Shown here one piece after another: positions 1-5,199 of a stretch of DNA of 5,717 nt. The DNA comes from an uncultured Eubacteriales bacterium. Lineage in GTDB: Bacteria > Bacillota > Clostridia > Christensenellales > QALW01. The notes beneath the pieces were generated by a model. It was not told where the DNA came from, ran no database searches, and saw only the letters and a list, made by a program, of their open reading frames with translations. Numbering within the stretch: the stretch's first letter is position 1; every line of letters begins with the position of its first letter. The DNA lies in NCBI GenBank assembly GCA_900552055.1, contig URYI01000123.1:1-5717 (forward strand), in the 5' to 3' direction. The position numbers and the translations under genes are program-made.

Positions 1-69
1 GGCGTTTGCGGCCTGCGGCCGCCAGCCGGGCAAGCCCGGCTGAGGCAGGCAGAATGCCTGCCAAACGCC
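1..69. repeat. GC-rich cloverleaf of nested perfect inverted repeats
   Basis: Four perfect stems fill this stretch. A closing stem pairs GGCGTTT (1-7) with AAACGCC (63-69). Inside it are three arms: GCGGCC/GGCCGC (8-13 with 17-22, loop TGC), CAGCCGGGC/GCCCGGCTG (23-31 with 34-42, loop AA), and GGCAGGCA/TGCCTGCC (44-51 with 55-62, loop GAA). By this count 60 of 69 bases are paired and only A43 is unpaired outside the loops. The element lies beyond the terminator of the beta-propeller gene, so it is not needed for that gene's expression. It lacks conserved tRNA loop sequences and spacers. The most likely identity is a palindromic intergenic repeat or a small non-autonomous mobile element. The closing stem could continue left of the window. 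Confidence 0.8.
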
Positions 70-83
70 GCGCCCCCTGGGCC

Positions 84-99
84 CATAAGCCCTGTTATG
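84..99. repeat. Short inverted repeat beside the cloverleaf
   Basis: CATAA (84-88) pairs with TTATG (95-99) across a six-base loop. It sits between the cloverleaf and the terminator hairpin. The flanking bases 70-83 are C- and G-rich and include the palindrome GGGCCC at 79-84. It may be the right part of the same intergenic element, but five base pairs alone is weak evidence. Confidence 0.35.
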
Positions 100-105
100 C
101 GGTTT

Positions 106-143
106 AAAATAAAATGCGCAGACCATAAAAGCGGTTCTGCGCA
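106..143 (-). terminator. Rho-independent terminator of the HEPN-CBS / beta-propeller operon
   Basis: Read on the minus strand, TGCGCAG (143-137) pairs with CTGCGCA (121-115). The stem extends by ACC/GGT past a single bulged base, around a loop of eight bases. The stem is followed directly by TTTTATTTT (114-106). It lies about 45 bases past the stop codon of the beta-propeller gene, the expected place for an operon terminator. Confidence 0.85.
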
Positions 144-188
144 ATTTGAATAATTAACAGCTTTATTTTTGGGCTCTGCCTGTCTTGC

Positions 189-1871
189 CTACATAGTAGG
201 TATAAGCATATTCATTATCCCCTCGTCAAGGACGGTAACTTCGCCCGAAGCGTATTGGCAGAGATTGAGGCGTTCACCGTTTAAAGTCATAAAATATATA
301 TTCTCCATACTTGCGTCAGACATAATAGACAATACTGCGTTTGCCATTACCTGCTTTGATATTTCTGTGCTTGTGCCCGTTTCCAGGTCAATCATGTGCA
401 GAGTGCCGTATAAGGAAGCGATAGGATGGGATTCCAGTTCGCTTTCCTCGGTATTAATCATGTTGGTGAAATATAAAGCCTTTTTGCCGTCATTGGAGAG
501 CATGGAACAGGAATAGTAGGATTCGTCCGTGCTGTTATAGATGGCCCCGGTGTTTTCTGCTACCAGTTTCCGCTCCTGGTCGCCTGTCACCATGTATAGG
601 TCGGCAGTATTTCCGCTTCCGTTTTTAATATACAAAATACTGTCACAGGCCTCGTAATATACAAGCTCGTGAACGTGTTCATCCAGCTTTTTATCCTCAA
701 TCCTCCCATTGGACCATTCGATATAATGCAGGGTATGCCGGTCCGCGCTTACGCCGTGCATGAGGATATATCCCGTTTGCTGCTGGGTATTAAGATATAT
801 GGTATAAAGGGACTGTTCAAAACCGTTTGTTATAAGACAGTATGTGCGGCCGGATGAGGTAACATAGTTTATATCATATCTGCCCGCCATATCTCCGGGA
901 GTGCTGTATAATATGCCCTGGGTCAAATCGGTTATGCCGCCGGAATTCATAAAGGCTGCATTCTGAGCCAGTTCGCGCTGCCTGAGATTATCAAGAGTCA
1001 GGGAATAGATGGTCCCCAATTCCAGTTCGGTGTCATAATCGGCCAGAAGGTATATCATGCTCCGGTCATCCGTAATGGAAGCTGCATATACATTATTTAT
1101 GGTTACGCTGCGTTCGCCTGAAACTATAAGATAATCGTAAGTGATAGTATCTGCGTTCTGTGAAAGGCAGATATAGGCGCTGCCGTCACTTGACAGCCAA
1201 TTCACTCCGTAGACGTCTTCCTGAATAATTTCGCGGTTTCCTTCCATATCGTATTTCATTAAATCGCCTATGCCTGTGCTTAACTCGCTGGTGTCATGAC
1301 ATTTAAGCGCGTAAAGATAGTTGCCGTCCGAACTGAAGCGCACGGAAGAGGGCTGTACGTTTATATCCAGCAGGATGGATGCATTGTTGTAATACAGCAT
1401 AAGCATGCCTGTCTGCAATGCTGAATCCTCGTCAATTATGTAAGCGACCCTATCCATTTTATCAATAGTGCACCAGGACGTAACGCCTTTGGCAATGAGC
1501 TGATTAGAGCCGTTCTTATAATGCATAAGCTCGCCGCTGTCCTCGGCGTTTTTAAGATAAAGCAGTTCGTCGCTGCTTTGCGACCACACATAATCAAAAA
1601 GCTGAGCTTCCTCTATATCGTCGTTTTCATAAATTCCATCGCTTATGAGCTGGGCCTGGCCGTCTTTATAGATATAAAGGCTGCCGTTTTTTAAATAAGG
1701 AACGCAGGTTACGCTTTCAGGCAGCGAGTTTAATATATCGTGTTCGGCTGCCGCCGGATTTTTTTCGGGCAGCAGCAGTACAAGGGCTACTACAACAATT
1801 ACAACCACAAGAATTATTGACGTAATAATTATAATCCCTTTGCGGTTTTTGAAAAGGCTTTTCAGTTTCAT
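189..1871 (-). CDS. Membrane-anchored beta-propeller protein (TolB/WD40-like), function unknown
   Basis: A 560-residue protein. It begins with a short basic segment (KLKSLFKNRK), then one strongly hydrophobic helix at about residues 12-35, so the remainder should lie outside the membrane. There is no lipobox cysteine. The rest shows recurring propeller-blade signatures of the form S/D-D-G followed by a beta strand, for example at residues 96-108, 178-190, 225-237, 265-278, 373-385, 405-417, 457-470 and 516-529. That suggests about seven or eight blades. The ATG at 1871 is chosen because an AAAGGA ribosome-binding site lies eight bases before it. An upstream in-frame TTG at 1895 overlaps the preceding gene and has no better site. 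The gene starts 16 bases after the HEPN-CBS stop codon, so the two are almost certainly co-transcribed. Such propellers usually bind proteins, peptides or glycans; no catalytic residues are recognisable. The fold is well supported and the role is unknown. Confidence 0.85.
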   Translation of the reverse strand: MKLKSLFKNRKGIIIITSIILVVVIVVVALVLLLPEKNPAAAEHDILNSLPESVTCVPYLKNGSLYIYKDGQAQLISDGIYENDDIEEAQLFDYVWSQSSDELLYLKNAEDSGELMHYKNGSNQLIAKGVTSWCTIDKMDRVAYIIDEDSALQTGMLMLYYNNASILLDINVQPSSVRFSSDGNYLYALKCHDTSELSTGIGDLMKYDMEGNREIIQEDVYGVNWLSSDGSAYICLSQNADTITYDYLIVSGERSVTINNVYAASITDDRSMIYLLADYDTELELGTIYSLTLDNLRQRELAQNAAFMNSGGITDLTQGILYSTPGDMAGRYDINYVTSSGRTYCLITNGFEQSLYTIYLNTQQQTGYILMHGVSADRHTLHYIEWSNGRIEDKKLDEHVHELVYYEACDSILYIKNGSGNTADLYMVTGDQERKLVAENTGAIYNSTDESYYSCSMLSNDGKKALYFTNMINTEESELESHPIASLYGTLHMIDLETGTSTEISKQVMANAVLSIMSDASMENIYFMTLNGERLNLCQYASGEVTVLDEGIMNMLIPTM

Positions 1872-1887
1872 TGCGGGGTTCCTTTCG

Positions 1888-2625
1888 CTAATCAATATTT
1901 ATGCGCACAAGATCAAAAGGCGTTACCATGCCGAGCAGCTGGCCGTTATTTGAACCGTCGTGCGTAATAAATACGGCGCCGATGCTCAGACCGGTATTGA
2001 CCGTTTTATTGAATATGTTGTCTATATCGTATATATCGGCATTGGCATCAACCGAGAAAAAAGCTTCGGTGCGCTTAGCATTGTTTATGCGGTAATAAGG
2101 CTCCATCTGCGCGATGGTAAGCTCTTCATTTATATCCGATATGCCTTTGGCGCTGATATAGGCGGTAAGTGCGCTCATGGAAAACACCCCAGCAAGCTGC
2201 CCGTCTTCTATTACGGGGACATAGGCCGCGCCTGATTTATGCATGCGCCGCATCAGTTCTGCGATTTTATGATGGGGCTTGGTGGTCAGCAGTTCAGAAT
2301 AGGGGTGCGCAATGCTGTCCAGGGCCAGGGGAGCCTGAGTCATAAGCTGTATAATCTGGCGCATCTTTTCTATAGTAATATCCGAGGGGCGCGCTATTGG
2401 CTCGTCTGTCGTAGTGTCGTGCACTACCACGTTGCGCAGCTTGGCATAGATAAGCAAATCCACATAAAAGCGGGATATGATATGGTCCCCTTTTGTGCGC
2501 AGAGTATTGACTTTTTGAGTAAAGGACATGTCATTTTTCTCTACGCCCAGGCTTTTACTCAGACAGTCATCAATTATATTATACAGTTTTATAAATTCCA
2601 GAGCGTTTTGTTCGCTGAAGCCCAT
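1888..2625 (-). CDS. HEPN-like domain fused to a CBS-domain pair
   Basis: A 245-residue soluble protein with no signal peptide or membrane helix. Residues 1-100 are predicted helical and carry LRNVVVHD, in which R64-N65 and H69 form the RNxxxH motif (Rx4H) typical of HEPN domains. Residues about 115-157 form a first CBS motif (KIAELMRRMHKSGAAYVPV, then GVFSMSAL). Residues about 193-243 form a second, ending GMVTPFDLVRI. CBS pairs commonly bind adenine nucleotides such as AMP, ATP or SAM and act as regulatory modules. HEPN domains with this motif are often ribonucleases, but many are only structural, so RNase activity is an inference. Proteins with a similar helical 'LRN-x-x-VH' region before CBS domains occur in other bacteria, so the architecture is not unique. 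The start is supported by AGGAG at 2633-2637. It is the first gene of a likely operon with the downstream membrane beta-propeller gene. Confidence 0.8.
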   Translation of the reverse strand: MGFSEQNALEFIKLYNIIDDCLSKSLGVEKNDMSFTQKVNTLRTKGDHIISRFYVDLLIYAKLRNVVVHDTTTDEPIARPSDITIEKMRQIIQLMTQAPLALDSIAHPYSELLTTKPHHKIAELMRRMHKSGAAYVPVIEDGQLAGVFSMSALTAYISAKGISDINEELTIAQMEPYYRINNAKRTEAFFSVDANADIYDIDNIFNKTVNTGLSIGAVFITHDGSNNGQLLGMVTPFDLVRINID

Positions 2626-2692
2626 CAGGATTCTCCTAAGCTTTTGTATTAGACAAGCGCGTTTTATCTTTCGTTAATCCATTGCTTATCAG

Positions 2693-2720
2693 CCGCAGAA
2701 AGATTAATGCATGGCTGCGG
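2693..2720 (-). other. Inverted repeat in the leader of the HEPN-CBS operon
   Basis: CCGCAG (2693-2698) and CTGCGG (2715-2720) are perfect inverted repeats around a 16-base AT-rich loop. They fall within the roughly 108-base leader expected if transcription starts near 2734. The stem is short and the loop long. It might be a weak leader hairpin or a remnant terminator for the hydrolase gene upstream. No known riboswitch is recognised. Confidence 0.3.
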
Positions 2721-2740
2721 AAACAAATCAAATTTATCAT

Positions 2741-2770
2741 ATTATAACACAAAAGTGTCCTATGCGCATA
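2741..2770 (-). promoter_or_regulatory. Extended -10 promoter of the HEPN-CBS operon, overlapped by two palindromes
   Basis: The minus strand reads TGTTATAAT, a perfect extended -10 element (TATAAT occupies 2746-2741). The -35 region at 17 bases' spacing is poor, as is common for extended -10 promoters. The spacer contains the palindrome ACACTTTTGTGT (2758-2747), and the -35 position is covered by the perfect palindrome TATGCGCATA (2761-2770). Sites placed like this would block RNA polymerase if bound by a repressor, but no regulator is identified. Confidence 0.6.
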
Positions 2771-2793
2771 ATATCTTTTGTAAACAAATATAA

Positions 2794-3501
2794 TTACAGC
2801 CTGATGAAAGGGCTTGATATATTTTCTGCTGGCGCCGGCAATGTATGCTTTAGGCAGAATTGAGCAATAACGGAGGAAAGCATATCTGAGCCATATATAT
2901 AATTGCCGTGATTTTTGCCCTTTACAATTAATAAATGGGAATCAGCAATGGCTTGAGCTATTTGTAGCGTGTGCTTTAGCGGGAACACATCCTTTTCGCC
3001 TGCTATGATAAGGGAGGGTGCGGCTATACTGCCCAGCGTTTGAGTCGGAATTTCAGGCTGATTCAGCATTAAGCGCAGCTTTGGATCTCTTTTAAAAAGG
3101 TATTCCAGCTGCATGCTTATCAGGACATGCGGCTTAAAGGCTTTAACTGAAAGATTGGCGCCTGCCGCTATAAGGGAAGAAATGCATTCGGGATAGTTAG
3201 CGGCCAGAAGCAGTGCAATAATACCCCCGTCGCTGAAGCCCATAAGATGCGGTTTTTTAAGTCCCAGGCTCTGAATTAAGCCATAGATATCCTGCGCCAT
3301 GAGATAATAATCTAAAGGCGCATTTTCGCTTTTGCCATGACCCCGGCTGTCAGGCATATAAAGTGTAAATATGTCTTTTAGGCTTTCGGCGAGGGGAGTG
3401 AAGATTTCATGAGATTCATTATTTCCGTGCAGCAGTAGAAGCGGGGGACCTTGCCCTAATTTTTCGCAATATAATTTGATATTATTTACAGTCAGAAACA
3501 T
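2794..3501 (-). CDS. Alpha/beta hydrolase
   Basis: A 235-residue cytoplasmic protein of normal length for a compact alpha/beta hydrolase. HGNNE at residues 25-29 is the oxyanion-hole region. DSRGHGKSE at 51-59 is the typical segment after strand 4. The nucleophile elbow GFSDGG (88-93) gives S90. GEKDVF supplies the acid D171, and GKNHGNY supplies H198. The triad is therefore complete and the enzyme is probably active. The cap region between strands 6 and 7 (about 115-160) is short and helical. The substrate cannot be read from sequence; the family includes esterases, lactonases and C-C hydrolases. The start follows a modest GAG seven bases upstream and fits the usual family N-terminus. A 168-base gap with its own promoter separates it from the HEPN-CBS operon, so linkage is not assumed. 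Confidence 0.9.
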   Translation of the reverse strand: MFLTVNNIKLYCEKLGQGPPLLLLHGNNESHEIFTPLAESLKDIFTLYMPDSRGHGKSENAPLDYYLMAQDIYGLIQSLGLKKPHLMGFSDGGIIALLLAANYPECISSLIAAGANLSVKAFKPHVLISMQLEYLFKRDPKLRLMLNQPEIPTQTLGSIAAPSLIIAGEKDVFPLKHTLQIAQAIADSHLLIVKGKNHGNYIYGSDMLSSVIAQFCLKHTLPAPAENISSPFIRL

Positions 3502-3519
3502 AGCTTTACTCGCATTTTA

Positions 3520-3550
3520 TTTATAATCATAATTTAGTATTAGTATACAA
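3520..3550 (-). promoter_or_regulatory. Candidate promoter of the alpha/beta hydrolase gene
   Basis: The AT-rich minus-strand sequence has several -10-like hexamers ahead of the hydrolase: TATAAA (3525-3520), TATGAT (3531-3526) and TATACT (3547-3542). A TTGTAT at 3550-3545 could serve as a -35 for TATAAA, but the 19-base spacer is long. The promoter is likely in this stretch; the exact elements are uncertain. Confidence 0.3.
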
Positions 3551-3647
3551 GGGATAATGCGCCGCAGCCGGAAAATTTGCCCGTTTTCTGTGTTATCCTA
3601 AATAGGGGGTGCGCTTTCTCTGCGTCCTCGTCCGCCATTAAAACAGA

Positions 3648-3791
3648 CTAGTTTTCATAGATTGAAGCCGCAGCGTCAAAATGATTGAATTTGCCTCCCT
3701 GCAAGGCACAGAACCGATATGTGCCGGCGCGCATGGAGGGGATGTATTGAAAGTAACACAGAAGAAACGCCAATTCGGATTGTTTGACCAT
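3648..3791 (-). CDS. Doubtful small ORF, 47 residues
   Basis: Starting from the ATG at 3791, a 47-residue reading frame is preceded by AAGGGG four bases upstream, a plausible ribosome-binding site. TATTAT (3819-3814 on the minus strand) could act as a -10 further upstream. The predicted protein starts MVKQSELAFLLCYF and resembles no family I know. It has no clear membrane helix or signal peptide. The ORF also overlaps the nested hairpin at 3694-3739. It could be a small protein or a chance frame in a non-coding region, and chance is more likely. Confidence 0.2.
   Translation of the reverse strand: MVKQSELAFLLCYFQYIPSMRAGTYRFCALQGGKFNHFDAAASIYEN
3694..3739. repeat. Two-tier nested inverted repeat
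   Basis: CCTCC (3694-3698) pairs with GGAGG (3735-3739). Inside, GGCACA (3705-3710) pairs with TGTGCC (3720-3725) around the nine-base loop GAACCGATA. Internal loops of six and nine bases separate the tiers. The layout resembles a structured RNA stem, but it could equally be chance in DNA of this composition. Confidence 0.35.
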
Positions 3792-3836
3792 ATTACCCCT
3801 TGTTACTGACGCTATAATAGACAAATGCAAAACCAA

Positions 3837-3874
3837 CCGCATAATGCTTCAATCGTCAAGCATAAAGCGTGCGG
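3837..3874. repeat. Two-tier hairpin
   Basis: CCGCA (3837-3841) pairs with TGCGG (3870-3874). Inside it, ATGCTT (3844-3849) pairs with AAGCAT (3858-3863) around an eight-base loop. On the minus strand the structure is followed by TTGGTTTTG, which is too weak a T-run for a confident terminator. Confidence 0.4.
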
Positions 3875-3896
3875 CGGGAAAAAAGGTTTTCGCAGT

Positions 3897-3940
3897 GAAA
3901 AGCGCTTTATCCGGGGATATGCGGATTACTGCGCTTTTTC
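3897..3940 (-). terminator. Probable terminator of the EF-P aminopentanone reductase gene
   Basis: GAAAAGCGC (3897-3905) is complementary to GCGCTTTTT (3931-3939), with an inner stem ATCCG/CGGAT (3909-3913 with 3922-3926). Because the outer arms are A-rich and T-rich, the hairpin has a T-run on either strand and could act in both directions. It lies about 40 bases past the reductase stop codon. Confidence 0.6.
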
Positions 3941-3944
3941 AAGC

Positions 3945-3988
3945 TATATAAGACCGCTGAGCGCTTTTAGAGCGGCCGGACTTATATA
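3945..3988 (-). other. Stem-loop over the stop codon of the reductase gene
   Basis: TATATAAG (3945-3952) is a perfect inverted repeat of CTTATATA (3981-3988), and CCGCT (3954-3958) pairs with AGCGG (3971-3975) inside it. The outer arm includes the TAA stop codon of the reductase (3982-3984). The loop contains GCGCTTTT, also found in the adjacent terminator arms. It may help stabilise or end the transcript. Confidence 0.45.
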
Positions 3989-4719
3989 ACCAGACCGCCG
4001 TTAGGGCTTATTACCTGGCCTGTTATAAACTGAGCGTCAGCTGAGGCCAAAAACAGTGCTAAAGCGGCTATGTCCTGGGGAGCGCCTATTCTGCCCAGAG
4101 GAGTCTGGCTTGTTAATTCGGCAATATCCTGACTGCTGAATCCGGCCATCATATCAGTATCTATTACTCCGGGCGCTATGCAGTTTACCCGTATGTTCCA
4201 TTGGCCAGCCTCTTTTGCCAGTGCTTTTGTCAGGCCTATTATTCCGGCTTTTGCCGCAGAATAGTGGGTTTCGCATGCTCCGCCCGTTATGCCCCATATG
4301 GAAGAGATATTTATTATGCAGCCCCTTCTGCTCCACATCATATGTTTTACTGCCTGCTGGCAGCAGTGAAAAGTGCCGCTAAGGTTCACGTTGAGCATAT
4401 TCTGCCAGTCTTCCTGCGTTATATCTATAAAGAGCTTTTTCTGCGCGATTCCGGCATTATTTATTACTGCGTCTATTCCGCCGAATTTTTCTGCGGTTTT
4501 ATTAAAAAGCATCTCAGCCTGGTCAGGAGAAGAAACATCGGCGCAGACGGCTATGCCGCCGGAGCCTGCATTTTTAATTTCATCCAGCAGTGTTAACGCT
4601 TTTTGGCCGCTGTTTAAATAATTTACGGCTACATTCCAGCCGGCGTGAGCGAAGGCCAGGGCGCAGGCTCGGCCGATTCCCCGCGAAGCTCCCGTAATCA
4701 ATACTGTTTTTGAACTCAT
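3982..4719 (-). CDS. ymfI: SDR-family reductase, probable elongation factor P 5-aminopentanone reductase (YmfI type)
   Basis: A 245-residue classical short-chain dehydrogenase. TGASRGIG (9-16) is the NAD(P)-binding glycine motif, D61 contacts the adenine, and NNAG is at 87-90. The catalytic tetrad is complete: N112, S140, Y153 and K157 (YSAAK). PGVIDTDM follows at 183-190. General FabG enzymes look alike, but several stretches fit the EF-P 5-aminopentanone reductases of Clostridia and Bacilli: AQKKLFIDITQEDW, NISSIWG, the CETHYSAAKAG active site, and the C-terminus SPNGGLVI in place of the more usual DGG ending. In Bacillus subtilis YmfI reduces the 5-aminopentanone group on EF-P lysine 32 to 5-aminopentanol, supporting translation of polyproline stretches. 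No fatty-acid synthesis genes are nearby, which also argues against fabG. The start is supported by GAAGGG six bases upstream. SDR membership is certain; the specific substrate is inferred from remembered family features. Confidence 0.8.
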   Translation of the reverse strand: MSSKTVLITGASRGIGRACALAFAHAGWNVAVNYLNSGQKALTLLDEIKNAGSGGIAVCADVSSPDQAEMLFNKTAEKFGGIDAVINNAGIAQKKLFIDITQEDWQNMLNVNLSGTFHCCQQAVKHMMWSRRGCIINISSIWGITGGACETHYSAAKAGIIGLTKALAKEAGQWNIRVNCIAPGVIDTDMMAGFSSQDIAELTSQTPLGRIGAPQDIAALALFLASADAQFITGQVISPNGGLVI

Positions 4720-4760
4720 TATTTTCCCTTCATATGTGTAACAGTTTTAGTTTCTTCTTA

Positions 4761-4789
4761 ATTATACCATAGCGAGCGGTTTATTTCAT
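4761..4789 (-). promoter_or_regulatory. Promoter of the EF-P aminopentanone reductase gene
   Basis: The minus strand carries TATAAT (4766-4761) with an upstream TG forming an extended -10 (TGGTATAAT). ATGAAA (4789-4784) lies at exactly 17 bases' spacing and matches four of six -35 consensus positions. The ribosome-binding site and ATG follow about 35 bases downstream. The -35 overlaps that of the divergent plus-strand promoter. Confidence 0.65.
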
Positions 4790-4808
4790 AATTATTTTGA
4801 ATTATAAT
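4780..4808 (+). promoter_or_regulatory. Promoter of the HEAT-like small protein gene
   Basis: TATAAT at 4803-4808 is a consensus -10, with a poor -35 (TTTATT, 4780-4785) at 17 bases. Transcription would start near 4815, giving a leader of about 30 bases that contains GGAG. Confidence 0.5.
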
Positions 4809-4843
4809 AAGAACATAGGTTAGAAAAATAATTGGAGATAATT

Positions 4844-5128
4844 ATGGAAACAGTTAATGAAATTCTTACAAAGTTAGAAAATGCAGATAACACTACTAAA
4901 AATGAACTTGAAAATAAATTAGTTGAACATGGAACAGAAGTTTTGCCTCAATTAGTTGACCAGTTACAGGTTGTAAGAGGTATCAAAAGAGGTGTTGTTG
5001 CTATGACTTTAATCAGAATAGGCGATGCTTCCATTAAATATCTAGAAAAAGCTGCTCAGGAAAACAAAGATTTTGAATGGGTTGCAGAATATTTAATCAG
5101 AGAAATTAAAGGCGAAATTGCCGCTTAA
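4844..5128 (+). CDS. Small HEAT-repeat-like protein, function unknown
   Basis: A 94-residue, acidic, entirely helical-looking protein without a signal peptide or membrane segment. Successive amphipathic helices at about residues 1-28, 30-43, 46-58, 62-72 and 76-90 have HEAT/Armadillo spacing. The core is VLPQLVDQL followed by GIKRGVVAMTLIRIGD, a pattern shared with HEAT-repeat proteins. Only about two repeats fit, so it probably acts as a small binding module or dimerises. The ATG at 4844 is preferred because GGAG (4834-4837) lies six bases before it; the in-frame TTG at 4832 precedes that site and is rejected. GC content is about 32% against about 50% in the reductase gene next door. It has its own promoter and terminator, so it appears monocistronic. 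No partner or function can be assigned. Confidence 0.8.
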   Translation: METVNEILTKLENADNTTKNELENKLVEHGTEVLPQLVDQLQVVRGIKRGVVAMTLIRIGDASIKYLEKAAQENKDFEWVAEYLIREIKGEIAA

Positions 5129-5152
5129 TACAACTTTTATGTACAACTCACT

Positions 5153-5182
5153 AAAAGCCTGCCGTAAAAAGCAGGCTTTTTT
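5153..5182 (+). terminator. Rho-independent terminator after the HEAT-like gene
   Basis: AAAAGCCTGC (5153-5162) and GCAGGCTTTT (5171-5180) form a perfect ten-base-pair stem around an eight-base loop, running into TTTTTT (5177-5182). It lies about 25 bases past the stop codon. Confidence 0.9.
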
Positions 5183-5199
5183 GTGTTAAAATATATTTT

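Larger units (their letters stand above)
3502..3981. other. 480-base intergenic region rich in inverted repeats
   Basis: No convincing gene is present apart from one weak ORF (3648-3791, minus strand). Visible inverted repeats are GGATAA/TTATCC (3552-3557 with 3593-3598) enclosing GAAAA/TTTTC (3571-3575 with 3584-3588); CCTCC/GGAGG (3694-3698 with 3735-3739) enclosing GGCACA/TGTGCC (3705-3710 with 3720-3725); and CCGCA/TGCGG (3837-3841 with 3870-3874) enclosing ATGCTT/AAGCAT (3844-3849 with 3858-3863). The terminator region of the upstream reductase occupies the right end. The region might hold a structured RNA, but no known family is recognised. Confidence 0.5.

Noticed and set aside
1..69. 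Cloverleaf as a tRNA gene
   Set aside because: The closing stem is seven base pairs as in tRNA, but the loops have two or three bases, there is no anticodon loop or TTC-type T loop, and there are no junction spacers.
169..516. Plus-strand reading frame of 115 codons
   Set aside because: It lies wholly opposite the beta-propeller gene, which has a ribosome-binding site, membrane helix and blade motifs. The plus-strand frame has no recognisable features.
1872..1895. TTG start giving an eight-residue extension of the beta-propeller protein
   Set aside because: It would overlap the preceding gene, and AAAGGA is correctly spaced for the ATG at 1871.
1888..2625. HEPN-type toxin-antitoxin module
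   Set aside because: No nucleotidyltransferase (MNT) antitoxin or other small partner is adjacent; the neighbour is a large membrane propeller and the HEPN-like region is fused to CBS domains.
1901..2652. Three plus-strand reading frames opposite the HEPN-CBS gene
   Set aside because: They are antisense shadows of a gene with clear HEPN-like and CBS motifs, and the translations show no domain or signal peptide.
2641..2793. Riboswitch in the leader of the HEPN-CBS operon
   Set aside because: Only one short six-base-pair inverted repeat is present and no known aptamer core is recognisable.
4154..4621. Reading frames of 60, 131 and 82 codons within the reductase gene
   Set aside because: All overlap the SDR gene, whose catalytic tetrad and cofactor motif are intact. 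They are shadow frames.
4832..4843. TTG start adding four residues to the HEAT-like protein
   Set aside because: The TTG precedes the GGAG ribosome-binding site, which is spaced six bases from the ATG at 4844.
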